64,000 nucleotides of DNA from contig OY987249.1 of the NCBI GenBank assembly GCA_963920765.1, forward strand, positions 16,150,432 through 16,214,431, given 5' to 3'. The position numbers and the translations under genes are program-made. Source of the stretch: Ulota crispa (Eukaryota; Streptophyta; Bryopsida; Orthotrichales; Orthotrichaceae). This document shows positions 1-12,875 of this stretch, in pieces. Numbering within the stretch: the first letter of the stretch is position 1; each line of letters starts with the position of its first letter. Below the pieces are notes generated by a model. That model was not told the origin of the DNA and ran no database searches. It worked only from the letters and a program-made list of their open reading frames with translations.

Positions 1-658
1 GACACATGAAGACACACAAAAAGGTAAAAATTTACTTTCTGTGCCACTCCTACACCTATCGTGAGGTTCTTTTTGTTATGTAGCTCCATTTTTGGTACCA
101 GGGATTTTTCTTTTTTTTTCATTTGGTAGGTACACGCACCCTAGTATGCATGCAGGTACGGAAAATTTGGATAGAATCATCCGCGTTTGCAAATTTATCC
201 ATAAAATCGGCTAATATTTGTAACTTCCAACTAATATTTGGCTCATCTGCTGATTCTTGAAAGGAGATTACACGAGTTCATCCATTTTTTCACCCAATTT
301 CTATAGCATTTAGGCACTAGGGTAAAAATGAGGTAAGATTGTGGTGAAATCTTCCCACAATAAAGTTTTCTAGAGACATGTTCTATTAATTATAACTCCC
401 GGAGACCCACCCTCATGAGCTTAATGGAGGAGTATGACATGAAGAGTATGGTAGTTTGATTCGAGTTAATGATTTTTGTTTTGCAACTCCCATTATTTGG
501 GAGTTTTTCTGCAGGACTTGCATTCTCGGAAGGGTCTCGAAGGTATGATTGAGCAGAGGAAAAAGTTGTTGAAGTATTTGCGACGAACAGACTGGGATGA
601 ATATTGTATCCTCATCACAAGATTAGGACTTCGGGACAGGCCAAATGAGGTACGATAG
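1..658 (+). CDS. Organellar-type ribosomal protein S15 (uS15), 3' part
   Basis: This is the C-terminal part of a bacterial-type S15, a protein of the small ribosomal subunit that binds 16S-type rRNA. Nuclear copies in plants usually serve mitochondria or chloroplasts. Bases 1-23 end one exon (HMKTHKK) at a GT donor, and the next exon starts at 515 after a TTTTTCTGCAG acceptor. Joined, they read HMKTHKKDLHSRKGLEGMIE, then a QRKKLLKYLRRTD segment and ITRLGLRDRP, which match the conserved S15 helices. The reading frame either stops at 656-658 (RPNEVR then stop) or splices at GAG/GTACG (649) to an exon near 854 that begins YCEND; I cannot choose. The N-terminus, including any transit peptide, lies outside the window. 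Family assignment is firm; the organelle served is not determined. Confidence 0.8.
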
Positions 659-2694
659 AGCGGAAAATATTGGCGAAGGTGGTCCTTTTTTACAATTGTG
701 TAGTACTTTGGGAATTTATAAATTCATCTGTTACCTTTCTACCGTTCTCTTCGTGTAGAGCATGACATGAATGTATTGTGGGCTTTGTTTAGCTGTGATT
801 GGTCATTTCATGCACTTGCGCAACTAACCATTCTTTGACGATTCTTTTCTAGTATTGTGAAAACGACGGGGTGGGGTTGGATTTTGAGAATCTTCTAACC
901 CTTAAGCGCCTAGCTGGTAATCGTGGCTTGCCTTGCCTTGTAGTGCTACAATGTTGTGACAAGTGCTTACACTATAGTATTGTTTCTAAAAGTTGCAAAA
1001 GTCAATAGTGCATGTTGTCCTCATGGAAATTGTAAGAAGGGGCAGTATGGGATCTAATATCATGTCTCTAAGTCTTCTCACAATTTGGGTTACCTAAAAA
1101 TATGATTGTATTTGATGAGGTTGTTTTTTATTTTCCATGGTGTACCATGTGTATATGATCACTTATAAAGGATTTTTTTTTTTCCTATAGAATGTTTATT
1201 TATAGCCAAAGGACAAAAGATGTCCACCCCAGCATGCAGGGGTTAATTATTGGAATCCTTTTGTTGAGCCTTAGCCTTGTCATTAAAAAAAAAGACAAAC
1301 TTGCATCTTGCTAAAATATTGGCATCAATGTCTTTTTTGTGGGTTTCTCCCTTGACTTGTCATGTGTACTATCCTCCAACCCAAAGTTTTGTGCAAAATT
1401 CTTGTCTTTGATTCTTGCTAATGTTGAGTTAATCCTTTTACCTTTAAATGTCCCCTTTTATGTTTCTGAGGTAGTCCAAAGATGTCAAAATGTGTTATGA
1501 AGTGCCAATTAGAAGGATAATTTAGTAATGATTTCCAAATAGAACATGTGATATCCATATATCACACTTGTATGATTGAATCTACTATATTGCAATAACA
1601 TTAAAACTTCAAAATTCTTTCTAAATGAATGAGGAGGTTTGATTTTAGTGATTTTCAATGTTGAATAGATAGTAGGCATCATATCCATAATTGAGTTAGA
1701 ATAAACACCTAGATATAAAAAGAACAGATTCTTTGTTAGTAAAATAAACTTGATAAAGATATAGTAGAAAATGGACCCAAATAAAACCACATGCTTGCAA
1801 AGAACCTCCTACGTGGCAAAGAGTTAAACGATTACATATTGATCCCATTTTGTGTTAAACAAACATTAGCAATTTGCGAGGTTGCTTGATGATGACATGA
1901 TTGTTTTCAAGAATGAAGTAACATCCCTAACAATGATAGGGTTCAATTGTTTTAATAAGATTCATTTTTTCAAAAAGTTTCAACAAACAGCAAATAAAAT
2001 TTAATTTTTGAGCTTGTTCCAAACATGGTCAAAATTTGCCATGTGATATGGGTAATTCCAAAATTTCACATTCAAAGCTTCAACAAGCACAATTCATGAA
2101 GCTTGGATCCTCCTATTCCTTAATTCTCAAACAACCTTGGCTTAGACCTCCACTTGCATACAAGACAATACTTTCTACATTACGGCTCAACTTTTTAAGG
2201 TTTTGTTAGGTTTGTTCTAAGTTTACTTTTGATTGTGCTTAAAAAGTTTCAAATTTTAAGGAATATTCCATCACAAGGATTTTGGAAATGAAGACTCTTA
2301 CTCTCTTGAGGGCAACTCACAATGTCAATTTTGATCAACTTTGATCATTATGGACTTGCATGCACCATTAGATCTTGATGAAACTTCGTGGAGTGATGTG
2401 TAAGTGCATCTCCTCAAGTTCTAAAAGATCCTCAAAGTTACTTTGCTAAACTTATTATAAAAAACGAATTAGCGTGTATTCTTGTGCAAGGATAATTTTC
2501 TGGCCACAAATGACAACCTACCACAGGCACTCAGAGGATAATTTACAAGACAAACGTTTTGAACACTAATGAATTCCATATCGTTACAATACACCACAAA
2601 CGACGCAAATTGAACGAATCAAAGTAGGTGAGACTAAATACAATTAATAAATGAATAACTATATTCGTTCTAAGGTAACGTGAGTAGTGGCATT
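659..2694. other. Intergenic region between convergent genes
   Basis: This is AT-rich DNA between the S15 gene on the plus strand and the kinase gene on the minus strand, which converge here. A possible last S15 exon starts near 854. I see no other open frame with a recognisable product and no clear inverted-repeat element. Confidence 0.5.
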
Positions 2695-5600
2695 TTAACC
2701 TTTGCCTTTTCGAGCTCTGGACCCTGATATGGATTCAAAATTACCTAAACTTTCTCCTGGCTGGTCATATCGTACGTCAGGACGACTCATCTCCAGGTCA
2801 AAAGGTCCTTGCCTGCACTTGTGTGTCAAAACATACACACCGTTTCAGATCATTGCCGTTTTGTGGTAAAATCAAAGCTTGCAAATTACAACTGTAGAAG
2901 ATCTGTGGCTCAGGACCACAGGGGAAGAGGCCAATTGCATACAATAAGTTACACCTACAGCAAAATATGAATGCTGAAGTTATTATGTACTTTATTTGTG
3001 GTTACTCAACTGAGCACTGATCTATCTTATGAAATAAGTTGCAAACCTCTTGTAAATTATTTTTTTGTTGATTACTCTGCAACTCCATCCCTCTCAAGGA
3101 ATCATGTGGTATTTGAGAACCCATGCTAGCGGGTTCTACTTCAGTTGTATTAACCCCTGAAAGACCAAGAGAACCAAATTGGCTTCATTTTAACAGTATT
3201 GAGTAGGTCCTAGAGGGTTTTCTTTGTTCAGTTTTATTTAACTTTGACCTATACATGCAATATTCTTCACTGATTCCGGTGATAAAAGATTCACCCACGT
3301 ATGCATTGTAATTGCTTTTCAGAATGATCCATCCTTGGTCCTTTCAGGATCAAATACTTCAAAGACAGTAATCCTGCTTTAGATCCAGGTAACTTAGGAG
3401 TATTGCATCATGGACCTTAAAGAGTTAAGCAGATTGTAAGAGTTTGTACCATACCTTAATCTGGTGTTCCGTAACCGCTTTGCAGATGGCGGTTCGTCCT
3501 CTTGAACAAAAGCACCGTCATATGACATACTAGCTGGACCAGATGGCTGAGAGAGCTCTGATCCATTCGAAACTCTGGTGCGGTCTCCCTGGCTTCCCTG
3601 ATCCCCACGTCTTTCCACAGACCAATGCTCTGGGGAAGTACTCGCTAATGATCCTGCAGAATAGTCGTTTGCACGAGATGTTGCGCATGGAAAGAGTTGG
3701 AATTCACGTGGTGGCTGCAGTCAAAACATGTGATGTTTGAATCATGGTTTCATCAAAATTGGTCCCCACTGTATAACATTACTGCCAGTTCTTGCAGGGT
3801 CCTAATAACGTAACTGAGGACACCATTGTCCAATCCACCTCAAGAAGATAGCTGGAGACCTGGTTATCTCAAGTGCTTTTAACAACCTGTAACCGTCACC
3901 TCTTTGTGCTCGATTCTTGTTACCTGGACTAGCGTTAAGTTGACATTGAACAAAAAAAAGATAGAACAGATAAAAAAGAACAATCACACAGTAGAAATTC
4001 TTGTTTTGTTATCCTAAGCTTGTTGTTTCAACCTGTGCAATCCAAGGTGCAATTAAAGAGTTTTCCCCGTCTAGCACAAGAAAATGGGACACGGTATTAT
4101 CACCTGTTGCGCCACAACTGGGCGGTCAAAATATGCTTTCATTGCAAGGTTGCGAAGAGTATCTCGTCGTAGATTGGTCAGCTTCTGTTGCTGTTCTACT
4201 TCACATTGAAGCAATTGTTCTAGCTTCACTTTGCCGCCATCCATATGATTGGCTGACATTTCCAGTTCCCTCTGCAGAGATGAGCACAAGCGTTATCGTT
4301 CCTAGCAGAGAACAAGGCAGAGGTAGAGCAAAAAAATTCAGGGACCTGATCTCGTCTCCTGTACTGACCTCTGTTACCAACAGCGGCTCTTCTATTCATA
4401 CACATTGTTGGCCTTCAATTGACAAGTGGTGTAGGTATGATTGAGCAAGATGTCTATGACCACTAATCTTTTAATGAATTATGAGGCTTTTCTAACTTCA
4501 CTTATAATGTTCAACAACTTTCCAGTTACGCAATTGCACTGCACTTCACATAGATAAAAAATAAAATCTCAGCAGAAATCAACTCTTTGGATGCAAGAGC
4601 CAAAGTGATCTCCATACAACTCTATAGTGATCTCCCAATGAAAGTATATTCCCACGTATTAGAAAAAATGCTTGAAAAAACGACGCAAATGGTATCCCCC
4701 ACCTTACATTAACGCTACCTGAATCGTATACTCTCCACCTAAAGACGAAACATTTACCTCAAGTAGGCCGAGGGCAACAGCAGGCTCGCTAGTCTTCCAG
4801 ACAGGATGGTCAGGCAGAGCCGACGTTCCCCTTCCTATCGATGGGTATGGCAAAACATCCAGCGACTTGTTCATGCCCTGAAACTGCAACAGCCAAAATA
4901 ATTGAGGCACACAACAAGCCAGCAAAAGTACTGTACATACTGATCTCTAACCATAGTTGCCTCACAACGTCACAGCAAAAAAATCCTGCTTGACTTTTTG
5001 AATTTCACATCATGAAACCCCAACATAAAGGATCTGTTCTCTGGATGGAATCCAAAATTAGTGAAGATTGTGTTGACATTGTTTTAAGTAAACTACGTGT
5101 CCTCCCTCTAATGATTCAATCAATAGATCATTCAAGTTTTTGAGTCAGCCAGTCTGTAAATCATACTGATCACAATGCTTCAGTAAACGCTTGTGAAAGT
5201 ATGAAACTCATAGAACGTTGGATCTTTCAATGCATCCCAAGCGAATCAAAATTTATAGGCAAGACTGCTCACATAAGTGTGGAAGAGAGCCTCATCAGCC
5301 GAGCATCGTCGTTGTGGGGCGAAGGCCAACATCCGTTGCAATAGATCCAATGCATTGTCATCAACTAGGCCCGATAATTGCTTCACAATGTTTCCTGCCT
5401 GAAAGCATAGGTGGTTACAATGTGAGATATTCTTCCTAATGAAGACCTTGAATGAGTTTTAAGTTGAGACAGAACAGATGTTGCGAAACGTAAATACCAA
5501 AGAGAAAGTGGGGCATCACTACGAAAATGAATCATCAGGGTTGTATGACCTGTTATAAAGACTTGAAAAAGGATCTGAAACGTGACGAACGTGTGAACTC

Positions 5601-8600
5601 AAAAACTCAAACGAAGACGACGCTTTTTCAAAGTTAGCGTTACGTAATACCAACACCGTTAGTAGCCTGATTTAGTATCCTAAACTGACCCTTCTTACCA
5701 ACAGTAACTCATATATTCATACAATTGCTTGGAGTTATTGGTATATAGGTAAATATTTATGGAAAAGATCTCTTAATAGACATGGGGTTGTCTACTCACT
5801 TATACAGGTCTACAACCTCCCACTTTGAAATCTTGTAAGAAATTCATAGTGATAATTTTTTTGATAAAGAAGAGTATGATCTTGTGCCCAGAGATCTCTA
5901 CATAGCTCCCTATAGCCACACTCCTGCATATTGGTTAAAATGCGTGAAGGGACGCAAATAGTTCCATCTACCTAAAGCCCTGCAATACATTAAAAAAATC
6001 TTGCCCCAACAATCACAACAAATTGGACTACGAGGCTCACCCTTCCTGGTACCTTCTTCAGGTACGCTCGCCAATGCTCGCCAGGGACACTCTCGATGTC
6101 TTTCCAGCAAGGAGTGCCGATCACGTTAAAAATTACATCCAACTGTCACACGAGGTGTCAGCAACAGGTGGATATTTCGCATATAATGAAATGAAGAACA
6201 AGCAGAGAGCGAAACACCAAGCACATGAATATCATCAAAATGAAACGATTTGAAAATCTTTAGACAACATAAGCCATTGATGATGAGGCAAGATAAGTGC
6301 AGCACGATTTGTGAAGAGACCTCCCCATAAACACCAATTTATAAGATACTATCTAGAATATATAGTTCACAAATTTTAAGGTTTCAAAGTTATGAATGGA
6401 GAGGTCTCGTAATCTCATTGACCTACTAATTTTTCCATCTCCCAATAATGCCCAATATGAACTAAAGCACCTAATGTTGGAGGTACTCACTTAACATGAA
6501 GCAAGTCAATGCAGAACAATAAGGACAGCTTCCGTGGTCGCACCTGATCGTGTAGCTCCGATGAAATATCGCTGTTATACGATTCACCTCTTGCTGGAGT
6601 GGTTGGCTCTCCACTGAGGATGGGTGCAATAGCAGTCAAAGTCATGGACAGATTAAGACCGAAAAGCTACATTTCTCTCAGCTCAACGGATATATTAGAT
6701 CTTGTACTTCTACAATCATATCTAGAAAGGATTCCTGGTCTAAAGCTCCAAAAAGATCTAAAATTTTCTATACGTCATCCATTGGTCTAAAATCTGGTTT
6801 TGATTTATGAGAAAAGCAGAATATTACATATGTAACCACTCCGATTAATGCTGGAAATGGTGCACCATCATAAAAGCTCAGCTTCTTCAAGGCAGTTCAA
6901 ACAACAGACAAGGATAGGACTCGTACCGAACACCAAAAAGAGGTTTGGAATGAAGACCACGTTGTTGATGACTTTGCCGCATCAGAAGCTCCTGAATCAC
7001 ATGAAAACGCGTAAAGCACTTGCTATAAATCATTGACGTGATTTATAGAAAAGATCTAGCAAGTCAACAAGCTCACATAATATCAGGCCAAACTAATATC
7101 ACAGGGCAAACATAGAAAATGTCCTGACAAGGTTTGGTTTCACTCCAGTTACTTACAAACTTCCCCTTGCAGCCCACAAAGCATCAAAATATTGTAACAA
7201 GAGGATTCAAAACAACTATTTCAGCCTTTAAAATCAGGAGTCGATTGGTTTTTACGAGCGTACCCAAAAGATGCAACCAACTGACCACCTGAAACAGACC
7301 AATCAGAAGCGTACGAAACAAGAAATGATTTTAAAGTGGATGATACAATATGCGAACATATTTTGAAAAGAGCACGAGATTCTAGTTAAGTAACAAAGGC
7401 AAGGGTAATTGGTGTAAATATAGAACACACTTAGACAACTATTTATCTGAGGCAGACCCACAAGTATGCATGGCATACAAACTTGCAAAAGAAGAGCAGA
7501 TTCTGCAAACCCAAGGTGACCTCAAGTGGCAAAGATATGCATTTAAATACTGGTTTGAACTTACACATCAATCGCAGATGTATATTGGCCTTGAGACATA
7601 ACAACCTCAGGTGCACGGTGACTTGGAGTAACTACCTGCGCAACGACAATTTGTGGTACCTCTTCACCCCAAGTGTTTAAGCTAAAAATAGAAAATCCAC
7701 TTTGAAAACTACCAGTCAGTTACAGGAACTTCAAAACATATTTCTGCAGTTCAAAAATGGAAACAGTAAACTTTGTTCTCTTCCTTGAAGCTTTTTTAAT
7801 GATTTATTTTGACTCCTATGAATAAGGAGGTAACTACTTATGGCTGTTTTTGGTCATTTGTGGGTTAAACTAGCGTGAACAAGAATAAGAAGTTATATCA
7901 TGAGACCACCTATGGTTTTTTTAATTTACACATCCAAATAGAAACCCACAAATGCTACCTCTAATCAGTAAACTAGGTTGCAAATTATCAGAAGTGAAAA
8001 TTGTGTTGTTAAAGACTGCACTTACTGTCTTTGTGTATTGTCTGGTCAGAACGGGTCTCTTCTTGCGCCCTGTAGTCGGTTTCGCATCCACGTAACTTGA
8101 AGTCTAAAATCGAAAGAGAGTGTACAATATCTCGTTACTCAAAGCGCTCTAAAATGAAAATATACTGAAGCCCGACATATGATTCAGATACAATTCTATC
8201 GTCAATTGGCCCTCTTAGTTCCGTATATTCTGTATTGCACAACTCCTGGAGAACTAGCATTTCCATGATGCCAAATGCACTAAGTGACAAAAAAACCTCT
8301 AGATAGCACAGATTCTGAGTTCTGATAAGCATATTGACTTTTTGGCACATGGAAGGACAAGTACTTGGGAACTGAGAGAATAGATTTGCAAAGTTTTTCT
8401 GTAATGACAAGAAGGAATCTTTGTGTCACGAAAAAAACTGCAGATAACACGCACCTCAAGGGCTGATCTCGAAAGCCCAAAATCGCATAACTTTGCTTGC
8501 AAGTTACGTGTCAAGAGAACATTCTCAGACTTGATATCCCTGCCACAGTAAAGGAGGCCAACGTGTCATGGATGATGGTATGGATCAAGATGTAAAATGC

Positions 8601-11600
8601 CACGAAGGCATTTGACTTACATCATAACATTCTTGAGTTGTTATATGAGTGCATCTATCTCATTGTTCATCTGAAGACATATTTAAGAAAAAATAAAGAT
8701 TCGATTTGAATTCAATCAATATGGCTAATATAGCTAAGAATAACATGCCAAAACATGCCACTTTTGCTTGCTTGCAAGTGTCAACCCAAGAGTAATTGTC
8801 AAGAAAAGATTAAAATGACTGATATAAAGGCTTTCTCCTTCCCCAATTATTTTGAACTCAAGCTCACAAGAGGATGTATATCAAAGAAGAAAATGTCAAA
8901 AGATTGAAGCATTTTGGATTGATTCTTCCGTGAATTAAGAAATGGACCCAATATGTTCTGACCCCCTTTCTAAAGTATGAAAATGGTTCCTAGAATACCA
9001 GATTGATACACGAAATTTGGACCCTTGAAGCTCTAAAGCAAATTTAACACTAATCACTTACCTGTGCCACACATGACAGGCATGCATGTAGCGGACTGAT
9101 GCAAGGAGCTGCCAGATGAGAGTTCGAACCGTGTCTGATGTCATTGACCCCTCTTGATGGTACATATCGCCACTATAATGGTATTCACAAGTTTGCACAC
9201 ACTTAGCTCGTGATAAGATGTTTGGAGCTCAATCATTCTAGCTCAAGAGGATGAGTCGCAGTCAAATAACTATTTCACTTGTAGAAACCCTCACAGATAT
9301 TCTAGGAAACCTAGCCACATTCGACTCTCCCAATTGAAATGTCATGTAAGGCAATCTCTAAGATAAGCCTTGTCAATTATGACGAAGTTAGATTTTCTGG
9401 AATATCTTTAAGACGAAGGTTTCTATAGTTAGAATTACAATCAAACAAGTTTAAAGTAAGAGATCATACCATTCCGCAAATTCAGTGGCAATATATAAGT
9501 CCGTTGCATCAGGTTTCTCCAAATTCTTTGACGTAAAGACGTCCGTCACTACAACATCAATCGCACTCGAGTATCAACACGTTTATTGTCTCTACCGCAT
9601 GAAAAGACTAAGATATGGTTTGAAAATGCAAAGAGTTATCGAGTGCAATGAAAAGTCAAGTGTTAAAAGCAATACTAGCATGTTGGGGGCATCATTCCAA
9701 AGAGTGAGTTTCTTAAGCCTAGGAGAATTGTGACATATGGTAATAGGAATAGAGGCATTCTAAGATTATCGAATAGGGATTCTGAATTTTCCAATCAATG
9801 ACATTCATAGAAAGGATTGTACTCCAATGAAACTAACACATTTCTACTTGAGGCAGAGACGATTGCAATCGGCAGCTTTTTGCTAACACAACTAATATAA
9901 GAAAATTGAGAAAATCTCCATACTTAATTCCTCAGCATCAGTAGTTCTCTCTTTCCAGAATGAGAGAGCTTACATGAAATGATGTAAGGGTAGATGAGAC
10001 GCCGCATGATGCACACTTCCCGAAGCACACGTTTGGCCAGCAATTGGCAGAAGAACACGTCTGGCACTCTCTGTTGAACATCAAACGAAAAGACAGTGAT
10101 ATGAACATGAATGATACGAATCATGCTGGTCTTATAATTTTGGAAGATTTTGACAAATCAAAGGACTGGCATTTCAGAGAAACAGGCCTCACACTATTAA
10201 AAAGTCTACAGAACCAGATTTCACCTTGAGCGCCACAATTTGGCCAAATTCTAAATCCACTGCGCGACATACATCACCATATGATCCTGAACCAACGTGC
10301 GCTTGCAACTTGTACCGGGGACCAACTGTAAGAGAAATTTAGAGTCAAAATCACCGGTTTTAACAATGTTAGTAATAGGAAAGCATCTACAAAGCACTAC
10401 ATTCTTCAACTAATTCTACAAAAGGTGAATCGTATTCTCCGTCACCTGTTCTCATGTTACTTTGGAAAAAGTAAAATCTTCTAAGGAAGATCATTGCGCA
10501 AGGCCAATAACAAAAACAAAGTGCATGCTCCTCAGGAAGGCATATGTCCGATTCCTAAAGCGTCTGTTTTCCTTCCCTTAAGGTCTTCCAAATTTTGCCT
10601 CACCTTAACCTTTCAAAGTCTATGAAATTCACAGGTTTTACATAATCAACTCAATTGATAACCTCCATTGGTCAACAGCATTGTCCATTTTAAAACCGAT
10701 GTCCCATTCAATTGTGAAAATAAGTAAAGATGCAGACAAACTTGATATCGCTGAAAAAAATGTTTTTCAGTAAAACTAGACAGATCGTGGATGAAGCAAG
10801 ATAAACACGATGAATTTCAAAGGTAGACATCCATATGATCACCTACTTGTAAAGTCTTTATCTTACGATCTAACATATTTAGTTCATAGTCTTTTGTAAA
10901 CGAGGAGACTTCTCTATAATTAACCTACTTAATTGTTCTTTCTCCATTGCACATCTCCTTACAATCTAGATCCAAAAAGCATCTCAAAAATCTAATTTAA
11001 CCAAAAAACGTTGTTACTAGAATCAGTGAAGAACATTGCACATATTGATTAGTCAAACAACAAATGGACGATAGAATATTCCCGAATGACCTAAACAGAA
11101 CTTCTGGAAACAATAAAATGAAGCTCAATTTCGGATTCTCGGACAGTTAGGGATTTAAACGATGTTAATTCATCATATAGAAATCATCTCTTCTGGAATA
11201 TAAAACCGGAAACACCTGCAGCACGCATTTCGTTCAAGCTAGCATATATAAAGCTGCTCCGATATCTGCTGCAGGCGCGATCACTTACAAAGCTGGAAAT
11301 GAAAGCAGAGTACAATTTCGGATTCTCGGACAGTTAGGGATTTCAAGGATGTTAATTCATAGTATAGTAATCATCCCTGGTATATAAAACCGGAAATAAC
11401 TGCAACACGCATTTCGTTCTAACTAGCATATCTAAAACCGCTCCGAAATCTGCTGCAGGCGCGATTACTTACAAAGATGGAAATGAAAGCAGAGTACAAT
11501 TTCTGCAACGGTAGAAGGTAGCCAGTCCGTCACCACTTTTCAAAACTACGAATGCCGAATTCAAGAAAATGATAGCATCTGGTTTGAATTCAATTTTTTT

Positions 11601-11693
11601 GAAAAAAGAGGTCCAGAGATGAACAAACTTTACCAGACCAGAGTTGGCCGCACACGACGTAGATGCCCTTCGAAGCATCCACATCCTCCACAT
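2695..11693 (-). CDS. MAPK-like CMGC protein kinase, multi-exon
   Basis: A serine/threonine kinase rebuilt from 16 phase-consistent exons: 11693-11639, 10325-10225, 10070-9974, 9548-9470, 9172-9062, 8539-8455, 8103-8026, 7635-7565, 7288-7264, 6991-6927, 6613-6544, 6142-6041, 5398-5273, 4883-4758, 4271-4104, 3714-3455. Together they code about 540 residues. Visible motifs are the glycine loop VGSGSYGDV, catalytic VALK (K52), LREVCIMRRL, HRD (147-149), DFG (167-169), RAPE and DVWSVGCIF, then a Gln/Glu-rich coil-like tail. All catalytic residues are present. The loop between DFG and APE is about 40 residues long and ends YTKTVVTPSHRAPE, so the usual TxY and RWYRAPE are changed. The start is the last ATG in frame; an upstream in-frame ATG at 12077 is possible. 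The 3' end is unsettled: exons 3156-3047, 2902-2841 and 2812-2695 agree in phase with each other (stop 2695) but not with exon 16, so a junction is missing or the stop lies nearer 3150 or 3319. Confidence 0.8.
11126..11497. repeat. Tandem duplication, about 185 bp x 2
   Basis: Two adjacent direct copies start at 11126 and 11313, each opening with CAATTTCGGATTCTCGGACA and closing with GAAAGCAGAGTACAATTTC. They differ by scattered substitutions and small gaps. The array lies in the first intron of the kinase gene model. Each copy holds, on the minus strand, a short segment followed by GTAAGT, so a donor-like site has been duplicated too. Confidence 0.85.
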
Positions 11694-12366
11694 CGCTCCA
11701 GGCCATCTCGCTTCAAGCCGGAAACAGACAAATTCAAACCCTCGGTCTCTTCTTGCGCATCTTTCGGGTCGCCAGGTCGCTTTGAGTCGTCGCTCGAGAT
11801 GGACGAGGAAGCTCCATGGAGGAGCTGCAATGCAAATCGCTATGCAAAAGTGATGCAGACACGAGGAGAGTAGGTCCCAGACATTGGTGAGAATGACAAC
11901 AATGCCAAATGACCAGTAGTCGGAGGAAGTTAAGATTTTCCATCCGCTGGTCGGAGGAAGTTCCGGACTATTTGAGATTTTCCGACCGCTGGTCGGAGCG
12001 ATGACGACGGACAGTTTGACGAAGAAAGAATCCGAAAAGCATCCTCGGACCTGCAGTCGGACAATTCTCATTGACAATGAGACGTCCGTCTTATACCCGC
12101 CGATAGATGAAGGGTATCAATAGCAACTGCAAACGCGTCTGAAGGAGTGGAACCAGACAAGTGAGTTTGGAAAAACGAGATCTCTATTGATACCCGTTTT
12201 TTCTATTTAGGATTGAAAGGGTACCATCCTTTGCTGCATTGTGTTAAGTTTCGCGTATTTCCATACGGCCAAATTTGATGAGATGTCAGTACTCAATTCC
12301 TTTGTTATATGTCGGTGGTGTACATCGTAGAGTACAAAAGTGTATCTTGTTAGATGATGGCAAAAT

Positions 12367-12426
12367 TGTTATATGGGTGGCAATTGATATGTTCTGTTAA
12401 ATGGGTGGCAACTGATATGTTCACGT
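12367..12426. repeat. Short imperfect tandem repeat, two copies
   Basis: A unit of about 31 bp containing GGGTGGCAATTGATATGTTC is followed directly by a near copy with GGGTGGCAACTGATATGTTC. The related string AATTGATATG also occurs in the arms of the foldback element that begins just to the right. Confidence 0.7.
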
Positions 12427-12438
12427 TGTTAGAGACGG

Positions 12439-12875
12439 GATTATTTTAATGGGAATTGATATGTGTACCACGCCCTTTCAATTACTGTACCACACCACAA
12501 GAGTAAATTTTAGATTTCTACCATCAAAAAGATGAATTTGAGAATTTGGAATTCAGATTTAGACTTAGAGACCATGATTTAATCTAAAACCACAAAAAAG
12601 TTTCAATTGAACAACACCCAATGAAAAAACTTATCCTTTTTTACAAACAAAAGTAAATTTAACACTTTTTTTTCTAGCTAAACTTTTTCATTGGGTATTG
12701 TTGAATTGTAACTTTTTTTTTATGACTCTAGACTAAATCATGGTCTCTAAGTCCAAATTTGAATTCCAAATTCTCAAATTCAACTTTTTGATGATAGAAA
12801 TCTAAAATTTACTCTGGGGTGTGGTGTAGTAATTGAAAGGGTGTGGTACACATATCAATTTTCTATTTTAATATA
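12439..12875. mobile_element. Foldback (long inverted-repeat) MITE
   Basis: The left arm (about 12439-12640) and the right arm (about 12680-12875) are reverse complements over roughly 190 bp with scattered mismatches. Both contain GAATTTGAGAATTTGGAATT (right arm on the minus strand) and AATTGATATGTGTACCAC. The centre is a short AT-rich loop. It has no coding capacity, as expected for a non-autonomous element. I could not fix the target-site duplication. It lies 5' of the kinase gene, in the probable upstream region. Confidence 0.8.

Noticed and set aside
11469..12077. 202-codon minus-strand frame as an independent gene
   Set aside because: Its end supplies the first kinase exon and its last part is kinase intron. 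Only the segment down to 11639 is likely to be used.
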